Positions 1 through 11,224 of a stretch of DNA of 64,000 nucleotides are shown piece after piece (the first letter of the stretch is position 1; each line of letters opens with the position of its first letter). The position numbers and the translations under genes were made by a program. The notes below the pieces were generated by a model. That model worked only from the letters and a program-made list of their open reading frames with translations. It had not been told where the DNA came from and made no database searches. The DNA is from Pocillopora verrucosa (Eukaryota > Cnidaria > Anthozoa > Scleractinia > Pocilloporidae), in NCBI RefSeq assembly GCF_036669915.1, contig NC_089324.1:14266131-14330130 (forward strand). The letters run 5' to 3'.

Positions 1-175
1 GCTCCATTGGTGGAAAGAAATTCCCCCCTAAAAAGGCCATAAACGATCGATGTTTTAAACCGCCGTTACAACCTGTATGTGCTCAAGCACTCTCAAGATC
101 TGTCTGATATATAGCTTTAGAGAGTTCTCATTGGCCCGGCCTTGTTTTTAACAAACACACATGTCAAAGACTTAC

Positions 176-3100
176 CTGTTTTGAAGCGTTAAACAAAACC
201 TGATGCAAGAGAGGGCTGGCTCTAACATAAAGGCTGTAGTTTCCTAGAGAAAAACAAATGACAAAATAAACATGTCAACAAAAAAACGACCCTAAAACTG
301 CGGCAAGTCATTCCTTGTCGAGCTTGCAGTTTTTAGATAGGACCCTGGAGGAAAGGTGTTTTTTTTTTTAGCGTTTTACGGTCGTGTAGAGGCACGCGCG
401 AGGCGAGTGTAAGGAAAGCGCAAAAGACGAGACACGCGTGTCAAGGGAAGTGCTGGAAAAAAATGTCCCTTCCTCTCTCTTCGCGTTTGCCTCGCGTGCA
501 CCGTGGGCTCTCCTCACTTTCACTACGCGTTCGACTCGCACTCACCTCGCGTTCGCCATGCGATTGTCTCCATTTGTCTGAAGTTTCGTTTCAAGTATTT
601 AAGCCCAGGTATCAGTCCACTAAACTACGTACACATGTACATTCACGTGGGTCTTACCTCTAATGGGAGAATCAACATTCAGGTAAGCCACTGCTCTTTG
701 ATAAAGTAAGTGAACGTTGTCCTAAAAGACAAAAATTGTAACACGTTACTAATGATAACTAAAAGTGTATTTACTCTGAGACACTCCGAGCTAAAGAGAA
801 CTAAAAAACAAACTGCCTGAAGCGCTTGAAAACGCAAGTCACCAGGTTGCAACTGGCCCAAGTACAAAAAAAACACTGTTAAATTGATGACTTTTAAGGT
901 TTTTTAATTATATGAAACAGCTCAAATCAGACTAATTATTCAATGGCAAGACATCTGTTGTACAAACCTCAACCCACTCTGTTGATCCCAGGAGACCATA
1001 CTCCTCGCCTCCCCAACTACAGAGAACAATAGATCGCCGTGGTCTCCACCCTGAAAGACGAGTCAGACACCAATTTAGTATTTTAACTTCAAAGATCTTC
1101 TGATTGTTAATTCTCTCCTCTACCTGATACACATTTCCTTGTTAAGTAGTTACGAGAATTTGAAAAGAGATCAAGATAACAACTTCTGCATGATAAGTTT
1201 GAGTGTTCTCCTTACCTGTTACTGGATAATGGACGGATAAAGTAGGAAGAGGTTTCATGTCAATCACTTTTGGGAGTTAAAGGCAAGCCATATTTCATTT
1301 AGTTCGGCTTTTTGCGGCTTCGGTCATTCAGGTTGTTGATAAAAGGCGACCCTTCACAGAATATCAGACAAGATACACGCATGCAAATGCAACGATTGCA
1401 CGCTTAAACAACAGAGGGGACTTTTAACACGCTATCTGCGTGTAAGTTCTGTGCCTCGTTGGCTTTCAGCTATGGCTTGACACGATTTCAACGAAAGACC
1501 GCGTTCCAGGTTTGCATAGAATATTGCGCGACACACTGACAAGTTGATCGTGTGAAATCACAGTACGCAGTCCTATGCGCCTTCAGATTGGTTCTTTCTT
1601 ATGATGTATTGGAAGACAGACACATGGACGATGTTGATAAAAGGCGACCCTTCAAAGAATATCGAACAAGATACACGCATGCACGCAAATGCAACGATTG
1701 CACGCTTAAACAACAGAGGGGACTTTTAACACGCTATCTGCGTGTAAGTTCTGTGCCTCGTTGGCTTTCAGTTATGGCTTGACACGATTTCAACGAAAGA
1801 CCGCGTTCCAGGTTTGCATAGAATATTGCGCGACACACTGACAAGTTGATCGTGTGAAATCACAGTACGCAGTCCTATGCGCCTTCAGATTGGTTCTTTC
1901 TTATGATGTATTGGAAGACAGACACATGGACGATGTCACCATACACAGTTTTTGCCTCTCTTTAACGTAAAACAAATAGATTCCATTTTGCCGTGCGTCT
2001 GTCCAGTAATAGATCACAGAAAATGGCAATTTGTGTTTAAAACATCAGTAACACACTCGGCTTCGCCTCATGCGTCAATTTTGGTTCTAAACACATTTTT
2101 ACGTCATCTGTCAAACAGACGCACGGTAACATGGAACATATTTTGTCTTGTTACGAGCGTGGTATCATCTTTCTGCACTTAGGAACGCTATCAAGTTGAT
2201 TAACCTTGTTTGTACTTATTCCCCAGAGCTCTGGCAATCTCCATCAAGGAGGCGGTTCCACTGGAAGGATCAATTCCGCCAAACACCCAAGCATCTCTGT
2301 GGTTTCCTAACAATACCAACCTGTCTAAGAATTGAGATTAAGTTCAGTTTGAACGAAAACGATTTTTATAGCAAAAAAATTTAAGATCTTATTTAGGATG
2401 AAGTCGACAACCTAGTTTCCTACAGCAGTCCAGTTCTGACCAGCTGTTGTACAACGCTGAGCAGCTGCTGAGTACGAAAAAAAAAAACTCTGCCTGCTCT
2501 ACAGAGCTGAATAACGTTTGCGCATGCGTTTAGCTTTGGCGCAATTTGATTTTGCGTCTGTAGGGTAGGTTAAGTGAACCCAATATTAGTTATGAGTAGC
2601 TTTTCATCAACCTCTCTCAAATACCTGGTTCAAGTGATCCTTTTAAGATGGCAATGACGTTGGTAATGTTCCTCTGCGTGTGGTTGTTGTTGGTCTCCAC
2701 TTCCACTTTCCTATGTAATCACACAAACATAAATTTATCATGTATGTAACAGAGAAGCTTCGGTTTTTCTCATAATATCCAGTTCAAATATAGTGTCACT
2801 GGTGCGCTGTGTCAAGTTTATCCAGTGCAACATTAGAGTTCATGTGATAATACCAATAGCTCAAACAAAAAACAAACATAAGAGGACGTATGTCAAAGGT
2901 ATACTTTCAAATTATTTGAAAAAGCAAGTAACATTTTGGTGCACAAGAGGTTTCATCTATACTTTTTTTATCTGTACTATTCTGTAATGGTTCTTCACGC
3001 TACAGTTGAGTCACACCTCAAATTTTGCACCCTTTGAAATTAAACTTCCAAACCAAAATGATTTTTGCATCACCATTCTGTTACCAGTGCCATACTAAAA

Positions 3101-6100
3101 CCAATACACCTTGTTCCAACCATTTCATTAGAAAAGACTGATGTGGATGAACCTTTGTGTCCTTCTGCTGGTTAATTTGCACCACTTTTTACTACCTAAA
3201 TACCTAATACAGACTCTTTCACCCTCTAACCCCTTAAGTGATTTGCATCTGATTTCTCCTAACAGTCTCACTGCTATATCAAACATTAAGGGCATGAGAA
3301 TATAGGAAATGATCACTGACCAAAGAGACTCCTGATTGTTTTAAAAACAGACTTGCCTTGTTGTTACATTAAGAAATGAGTGGTCAGAGAACAATGCGAA
3401 GAACATGCATACTGATGCTAGGGTGTGAAGGATTAGTTTAAATAAGACCTACAGCTGACTTACCAGTCACTGTAATTACCAGTAAATCCTGGTCCCAGTC
3501 GATAAGTGATTTGTAATCCTCCTTGCCAGTCATCAGGGGCCTTATCTCCTCCAAGCAGGCTATAAGAGTCAGAGCAGGTAAAATCAAAAGAAAATACCAT
3601 TAACAAGGTGTGTCAAACCATAACTGCCACCTAAAATGGCCCTCACTAGTCCACTACTTAAACTTCATACACCAGAATTGATGATGAAAATTTGCACAGT
3701 TATTTAAATACCATCTTTGAAATTTGTAAAGTTACTGTTACAGTAGCAATTTCACAGTTTTGAGTGGAAGTGGATGCTCAACTCCACCTGTAGATTTTTC
3801 TCAAAGGTTGGTGAAAACTTTGTGGAACATGGGCCATATATACTAACTGAAAGGATAGTTCCATGCTTAAGGTGCAATTTGCCAAAACAACATGGCATCT
3901 TCAAAAATACCTGGTTACATACTACTTCTTGTCAGCCTTCTACTTCCAAACTTGCTAACAGCCCTTATAATCTACCTGCACATAGGTAGTTATTGGAGAA
4001 ACTGGATAACAAGTCACGTTTGACAAAAATCTCAACAGACCTCAGAAAGTGTTCTGCATCCTCAGCTGAAATTGGATGAGCAGGAATATATGGCATTTTG
4101 ATTTCATCTGAACTTTTCCGATAAATACCATCTGTTAAAAAAAGTCAAAAACTGTTTTTCACATTTGTGGAGTAATATTTTAATCATAAATCCAGAGAAG
4201 GTTAAAATAATCTCAGGAAACACTTTAATTCCCAGATCAAATTTGTAATTCTCCTGACTGCCAGCCATACAATTCTTAAATGTTAGTTCAAAGAATTTAG
4301 TATTAGATCAACTAATTATCCCCAAATTGATATTTTTCTTTATTCTCATCACTTACTTGGTTGGTAGTGAATTGATATTGTAAGGAGAAATTCTGTCTCA
4401 ATCACTCATGGGAGTTTAAGGGTTAAAAGAGGTGACAACAAAAAGAACAGAATGTTTGGACAAGTTGGCAGTTTCAAGGGTAACTTGTTAAGCACTGGGC
4501 ATGATCAGGGAGGGAAACAGTCCTTTTTTTTAACATAAAAAGATTACTAATATCAGGGTTTTCAAAATAAGGCAGCAACCAGCACATTGCACCACCTATT
4601 CTGGAAAATGCATTGGTTATTCCAAATACTTGTTGCTCCTGGAGCCCTTACATGCGGTAAAGCCTTTGACTGCTAATGGCACCTACATGTACTTTGTATT
4701 ACAGTCGACCATGTTACATAAATGAATACTAAGCTGTCACCTTTAGAAGGATATCTTGGAGTGAGAGGATCACCAGTGCCCATGAGGATTGAACCACGCT
4801 GCACCCCTGATCTTGGTAGCCACCAGCCATGCGGAAAAAGATCCTCATCTGAGACAGGTGCAAAATCGTGAGGGTCATTGTATATCAGGATAGCTTTTGC
4901 TCCACACTTCTGTGCATTAGTTACCTGAGAATATGGAATAGAACTCAATTCAAATTAAGCAACCTGAACCCAATATTTTCCATATAATTTTCCATACTCA
5001 TTATCATGGTATTATCTTTGAGAGAGCAGGAATGGTGTAATGGTAGGTAGAGATTGCATTACATAATGTAATCGCAGGAGAATGGTGTAAAGTCATTGCA
5101 CATAATTCTTCTAATCTAACTATAAAATAGCCTCTGCCTTGAAATTTACCAAGATAATTTTGCAGCGTAACCAGAGAATTCTGTAATCTCTTCTGCCATA
5201 GCCCTTGGGTAAGGGTGCCTCTCACCACTGTGACTTGGCTTTGAACCTTACACTCAATGTCACGAGTGGGTTAAGCTTACTACTGGTTTATACCTTGATA
5301 TTTTTTCTCTGCGTTTTGTGGTTTCCCACAATAAGATACAATTCTAATCTAATAAGGTGTATGAGTGAGTGAGAAGAACCACTCTGTGGAGGTCTACTGC
5401 CAAATCCAATTCATTTATCTTTGAGTTCATTTCCTATTCATTTATTTATACACTGACCATGGATAAAAAAAACCAGCAATCAGAAAGTCAAGACTAAAGA
5501 AGGGCCAAAGTGGGAGGGGGGAAATTGTGCATGTTCCACGTACATCAAAAATTGAAATATTGTATCGTGAAAAATCAGATAAACAACTTTGAGGTTCACA
5601 TATTGCAAAGAGCATAAAATTCATGTGGTTTTAATTTTGTAATTTCACTGGTCATGAGAATTAAAAGCAATTCCATATCAAGCAATAACCCCTTCCCCCT
5701 CCCCCTCACTGAACTAAAACCACTGGACCCACCTGGGTGGGCCTCACCACACTACTCACTACAAGGTAATTTGGTTTTATCAACTCAGTTGATGACGTAA
5801 ATTTGCCCACATACAGAGTTTTAAAGCTGACATTTCAAGCAATAGCCCTTTGTTTCTGACAAAGGGCTGACGCTCCAAATGTCAGCTTTAAAACTCTTTA
5901 TGGTGGCCAAATTACATTTATCAACTCAGTTTAAAGGACTAAATTACCCTGTTATATTCTCCCACTGACATAGCATCACAATTTCTATAGAACTTACCCC
6001 CTTTATTCGCTATAAAGATTAGTTGTACAAGTCAAACGGCCTGCTTCTTATCAAGCCTTACACCCTGTATTGATCTGTTACCTTGTCACCTCTAAAGACA

Positions 6101-9100
6101 CGCCCATATCTTGCGATGACAATCTTCCCAGAACAGTTGACGTTCATACTTTGCAGTAGTTTAAAATCTTCACGTCTTCCATAATTGACATAAACCAAGT
6201 CACCCTGAAAGGCAATACAGATCAAACTGCATGTAAAGGTTATAGTGACGTACATCAACCTAACCTTGTTTAAACTACAGTGTGGATTGCAATTACTTTT
6301 GATAAAAGCACAAGTTCTAGATTGTTTGGATGAGAAAAAAGGAATGGAGGAAAACTAGGCAATAGAATTTTGAAAAAACAATTCCTGCAAAAAGTGAAGT
6401 GAAAAGAAAAATAGAAATTTTCTTGAATTGAACTGTTTTATGGAGTGCTATCCTGAGTTTACAAAAATTCTGGCAGGAACTTGTATCAAGACGAAAAAAA
6501 GGCTAAATAAAAGGAGTGAATAAACAACATTAAAGGGCTCCCTGTGCTTTTCCCAGTTAATATTTCAGGCAGATTTTCTTGCATTCAAAGAAATCAAACA
6601 AGGGCCATACACTGATATACTGTAGATCTTATCGTGTACATGAAGCTACATGGGTAATTAGAGTCTTATTCTAATTGTCTACCCCACTGACATTTTTTTC
6701 ATTAACATAAATGTCTGCTTTACCCTCCAGAAGCAGTGCTGTTCGAAAAAAATGTTCCATGCCTAATTCTAAGCAAAGTTTAAGAAAATAATGGCAAGAA
6801 AATTTTCATAAATCAGCCATAATTGCACTTCATTTGACTAGCACAGTTTGTTACCTTTTCTTTGCCAGTAGGTGAATAGCCACTGAAAGGAGGCAATGCA
6901 TTAGATGAATTTTCAGATTCCTCCATAACCTTCTCCTTCTCAGCAGTTTGAAACCTAACTGTTCCACTTCCATCGTAAAGTTTGGCTCCATTAATTTTTC
7001 CTTCGACAGGGAAGGAGAGAAGAACATTATATTGAAGTAACTTGACCTCAAAGCCATAACTTTCCCATCTTTCCTTGATCCACTCCGCTAGTTCAGTATT
7101 TCTTTTAGAGCTCGCATGATGAGGATGAAGGGTCAAATTCCTGAGGGAAAAAAACAACGATCATCCTTTAAATCAGCAAAACTATGAGAAATAACTTTTT
7201 ACACCCTGGTTGAATTCATTTGCAATAAAAGAAGGCTTAAGTCCGCCAATATGAATAAAACTCAGCATTTTTATTCAGATGCTAACTTTGATGAGCTATA
7301 TAAAACTATTTTATTCAGTGCTGATTAAAAAAATCCTACCAAAAATGTTTCTTCTTAAAGTCACCTGATAATATCTGTTTTTATTTGACTCAGTTTTTAA
7401 AGTCTCACAGCATGTTCATTTGTACCCTTGTGAGCTACACAACATTTAATTCCTGAAATTATCACAATGGATATTTCAAGTGAGTTGGATTTGATTAACA
7501 TACAAAGCACACTGTAAGAGTGAAGATGGTACACTTTTTTGTCATTTTATTCTACCAGATTTTTTTGCAGAAGTTTATTCTAAAACTTTGATCTTTAAGA
7601 GTGACTAACATCTAATTTCTCCATACAATATCACCCCTGAATCAAACATTATGGTCATGAGAATAAAGGAGATGATCACCAACTAGAGAGGCTCTTGATT
7701 GTTGAGCAAATTCTCCTTGACAAAACCCTTGGAAATGTCTAGGGAGTAGTATGGAGAATATGCATATCGATGTTAGGGAGTAAAGAGTTAAAGCTGACAG
7801 GGGACATTTCTGACCAAAACAACCGCAAGAATTAAAACATGCAATATTTTCATGCTTTATACAGAGCATAATTCAAGTCAAACATCTGAGCATGGCTAAG
7901 ATATGACAACATGAATGATGGCTTAAAAATATATTTTCAACATATTTAAAAAATGTAACAATCATTTTTATCCCTTTAATTCCCAGAAGTGATTAACAGG
8001 TAACTTCTTCCTATAATATCCATACATTATCCAGCAAACAGGTAATGAGAATACTCAAAACTTATCAGGTAGAAGTTGTTATCTTGATCTGACACCAAAT
8101 TCTCATAATTAATTTATGAGGAAATGTGTTGCAGCTAGAGGGGAGAATTAACAATCAGATCTTAGGAGTTAAAGGGTTAGTAAGAATTTTTTACTGACTG
8201 GAAGTCGTTTACTTATAGGGAGGGAGGAAGGGGGATTTGACTCGCAAAAATGGAAAGAAAAAAACTCATTTGGGCCCAAGTCCATATTGATGTATTTTTT
8301 AAAGTGTATTTCTAGGCTCCATCAAAAACTGATAGGAAGATATAAACAAAATCTGTGAATAAACCGTGCAGAAAAAGCTGAAACCTGGCTGCACCTTCGC
8401 CTAGTCATGCACGAAACGTACATGTCAAGAAGGTGCCAAAAAAATAATCTACATGCTTCGTGCATCCTCGATATGAGTCTATCTGCTGACAACCCTTCCA
8501 GATCGACTACATACTGTGTTACCAGCTGTGCGATAAGCAAAAATTTTTAAACACGCATTTCCATCGAAGTAGAGCGCGTCACAAAACCGCTTCCAACTCT
8601 GTTTCTGTGCATCACGCACAGAAAATAACTGATACACTGTAACAAATTTGCTTGGAGAAGAAACGATTAAAAATAAATTGTTTTTTCTCACCTGCTCTTA
8701 TGAGAAAACGTCGATCTTTAAGCTTCAGTTAATCGTCAATTGATTGCTCTCAAAAGATGCAATAATGTAAATAGTTTGAACAAACCTTAAATTTCCTTTG
8801 ATCTGATCTGCAGACATTTCTGCCAAGATATCCTGCAGTCGAACTTGCGAAGGTGCCGGGGACGACGGAACATCGCCACTGCCTTCTTTTTTACATTTAA
8901 ATACAGTTTTTCGTACCATATACCCACCAATAAATGCCGCAGCTACAACACCAATTATTATTACAACGGCTGTTATTCGTATAACATTACACCGATTTTC
9001 CCCTTTATTTTTGAGAATTATCATGGGCTGCGCAAGGCTCTCCTCCTCAGGGTGTAGCTCCATTTTGGCATCGATCAGGTTAGAAGTGTCAAGCTTATCC

Positions 9101-9102
9101 AT
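176..9102 (-). CDS. FOLH1: Glutamate carboxypeptidase II / PSMA-like zinc peptidase (3' end beyond the window)
   Basis: Type II membrane exopeptidase of the M28B family, which removes C-terminal glutamate from extracellular peptides or folylpoly-glutamates. I assembled 11 coding exons on the minus strand: 9102-8786, 7140-6855, 6204-6082, 4924-4741, 4131-4041, 3559-3464, 2710-2625, 2324-2205, 1050-968, 721-658 and 243-176. All have AG/GT borders and compatible phases, giving 506 residues. Residues 1-43 are cytoplasmic and about 44-66 are a hydrophobic signal anchor. The protease-associated region carries [10 protein letters not shown] and [17 protein letters not shown]. The catalytic core keeps [14 protein letters not shown] (zinc ligands His403 and Asp413), [13 protein letters not shown] (general base Glu450, ligand Glu451) and LNVDSPI (Asp479), matching PSMA His377, Asp387, Glu424/425 and Asp453. 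The last zinc histidine and the dimerisation domain lie off the left edge. FOLH1, NAALAD2 and NAALADL1 cannot be separated here, so the symbol is approximate. Confidence 0.93.
1090..1283 (+). repeat. Dispersed MITE-like repeat, family R1
   Basis: About 195 bp running from ctgattgttaattctc through gataacaacttct to gggagttaaagg. The same unit recurs at seven other places in this window in either orientation. It has no coding potential. Confidence 0.8.
1335..1936. repeat. Tandem duplication, about 298-bp unit, two copies
   Basis: The stretch starting gttgataaaaggcgaccc at 1335 recurs almost unchanged at 1633 and runs to about 1936. The second copy has a 4-bp insertion (gcac) near 1681. It lies in the intron between coding exons 8 and 9 of the PSMA-like gene. 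Near identity suggests a recent event or an assembly duplication. Confidence 0.9.
3225..3437 (+). repeat. Dispersed MITE-like repeat, family R2
   Basis: About 210 bp with the marks gcatctgatttctcc, catgagaatataggaaatgatcac and catgcatactgatgctagg. Seven related copies occur elsewhere in the window. It lies in an intron of the PSMA-like gene. Confidence 0.75.
4230..4428 (-). repeat. Dispersed MITE-like repeat, family R3
   Basis: About 190 bp carrying ttagatcaactaattatccc and attgatattgtaaggagaaa, ending at gggagtttaagggtt. Copies in the other orientation are at about 11940 and 17710. It lies in an intron of the PSMA-like gene. Confidence 0.7.
5760..6010. repeat. Foldback (hairpin) repeat, family F
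   Basis: The arm tatcaactcagttgatgacg...gagttttaaagctgacattt is followed by its inverted copy ...aaatgtcagctttaaaactc...tatcaactcag. The loop holds tagccctttgtttctgacaa. Related copies occur at 13.1, 46.2, 58.1 and 59.1 kb. It is a non-coding intronic insertion. Confidence 0.85.
7597..7793 (+). repeat. Dispersed MITE-like repeat, family R2
   Basis: Carries taacatctaatttctcc, tcatgagaataaaggagatg and atgcatatcgatgttaggg, then ends at gagtaaagagttaa. Intronic. Confidence 0.75.
7975..8180 (-). repeat. Dispersed MITE-like repeat, family R1
   Basis: Reverse-orientation R1 copy: aattcccagaagtgatt ... ggtagaagttgttatcttgat ... aggagttaaagggtt. Intronic in the PSMA-like gene. Confidence 0.8.
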
Positions 9103-11212
9103 CAGATTACCCCTTTGTGGCCAAATTCAAAGAAATTTCAATTGATCCTGGGAATTTTCATCAAGACTGTAGGTTGCAAAGTCTGACGAAAACCAAATGT
9201 TATTGAAATTTGCGACCACGCCTTGTCACATATGGTTCGTTCTCGCGCGCCCAATCATGCATGCAATCGCAAATTTATCCAACATTGCACGAAATTATAT
9301 GGTATTTAGATTTATCATGATTCTTTATATATAAGTGACTATTCCATTAAACACCCATCTTTTCTAATGCACGAGACTAAGCTTAGAGAGTTTTAGCGGC
9401 AAAATTTTATTTTTTCACTCTTCGGGGGCCTTCATGTCTTCTGGAACATATGGGGTTGATACATTGCCTAATTGACTCTTCATTTTAAACCAATCATTTC
9501 TCTAACTGTTAATCCCGATTAAGTGTAACACGAGAACGAAAAATTCATTACCAATATTAAGTTGTAACATGCAAAAACTCACATAGTAAATGAAAAAAGT
9601 CGAGATGTTTGAAATAACTATCTGAACCTTTTAAGGACAGTATTTCTCAATCTTAGTCTTCATTTAATAGAGGGAGATTCTTGCACTATGGTGCTTTAAA
9701 CTGACTTCAAATCTTACCAGCGAGTCACAAAAGGTTTTTTATTATTGCCTTACCTTAAATTACTGTTTTACATTTTTATTGCGTTTAATTTTGTTCTATT
9801 CACTTTGTTGCCGGAAGAGTTGTATTAGAGAAAGAACTTTTTGTACATGATTTCCATGTTTTATTTATTTCATTCTTTCGTTTCTTGTTAATTTTTAATC
9901 ACAAACGACCGACATTTCGGACGGCTGTTAGGAAGCAAAAATTTTCTCATGAAAAACGGACTTAAGGTTGGGTTTTCTATAACGATTATGGAACAAAATA
10001 GTGACAATATTAACTTTGTTGATTGAAAATTTTCTTTCGGGATTCTTCCTGGCTTATGGAGAAGATACATGAAGAAATTTTGCTATTTAGAAATGAGTTA
10101 TCTTTCATCTGCTTTAATTTACAACAAAATCTGTGTCCCACAAGATATGGGTTTTATTCTTAATAATTAATACATAAGTTATCTAATAGGACACCACTAT
10201 GTTTGGCGCAACATTTTTTTTAGTTTTGTCCTTTGAAGTTTTTTTTTTCTTTTTTTTATCTTCAGATAGGAGAGATCCACGTGCATGACAAAACGATGGA
10301 TACAGTTTCTAACCCAAAATTTCAGAGAATATTTTAATTCCCTAAACAACAAGATGAAACACGTATCGCGGGAGCGTTTCTTTATAAGAACAAATTATTA
10401 TCATTATTAATATTTATTTACTTTTATTTTACTTTTTATTTTTTAGCTCAAATAACTTGCTCAGCAATGTGTACATTACGATCGTCTCATTTGAACCGGG
10501 AGGATTGGTGACTATCCGAGTACACGAGAAGATTGGAAACCAATTTATCCGCGCGATATTTGATTTTTTTGAAATTACCCGGAAAGAGATTCATAAATAC
10601 GGTGAGAATCTTTCGTATTGTTATACACTTGTCTTTTATTTATCGCTAAGATGAACGCAATTTTGCTTTTTTTTCCTCCTCTTTGCTCAATTTCAAACAA
10701 TGAAAGGTCGAACATTTCATGATTGCGTCGACACGATGATAAAAATTGTCGCCATGGACGCCATGTTGATTGCCGTTCTTGTTCAGTCGATAAACTATTT
10801 CACTCTTTTTTTCTATGTACGATGAACTTCGGTCTCTGGATGACTTGCCTCTTTGAAAGCTATTGAGAACTGGGTATCCTAGAGTTCTGAGATTTCCTGA
10901 AAAAAAACTTTGCAGGCATGAAACGATATAGCAGTGCAATTAAAAGCTCCAAAATTAAACCAATTAATACTAGCTGTGTCTTTCCCTGATATTTATTCGG
11001 TGCTTGACTTTCTTTAACTCTCGATCCTGAATGTAACCACTGATAAAGAAAAAGGCTCTTTCATTGGCAATTACCACTGCTTTTCAGAAACGTGCCCCTG
11101 AGCCCTTACAGAAACTTGTGAGTAGAATCATCTTAGTTGGGATTTTACAGACATTTCACTTTCTGCTACTGAATCTCTCTTAACAGGTATATGAGAGTGG
11201 TGGCTCCGGTAA
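9103..11212. other. Intergenic region between the divergent PSMA-like and SAP/DCR genes
   Basis: AT-rich, about 2.1 kb. The two flanking genes diverge, so promoters for both should lie here, but I see no convincing core element. A 65-codon open frame at 10457-10654 follows a splice-acceptor-like tttttag and ends near gtgagaat at 10601. It could be a 5' exon of the plus-strand gene or chance. A possible acceptor (taacag) at 11186 suggests an intron in that gene's 5' UTR. Confidence 0.5.
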
Positions 11213-11224
11213 ATGGGATGCATA

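Noticed and set aside
463-709. Overlapping short frames at the left end
   Set aside because: They overlap PSMA-like exon 10 and intron sequence on the other strand and show no domain.
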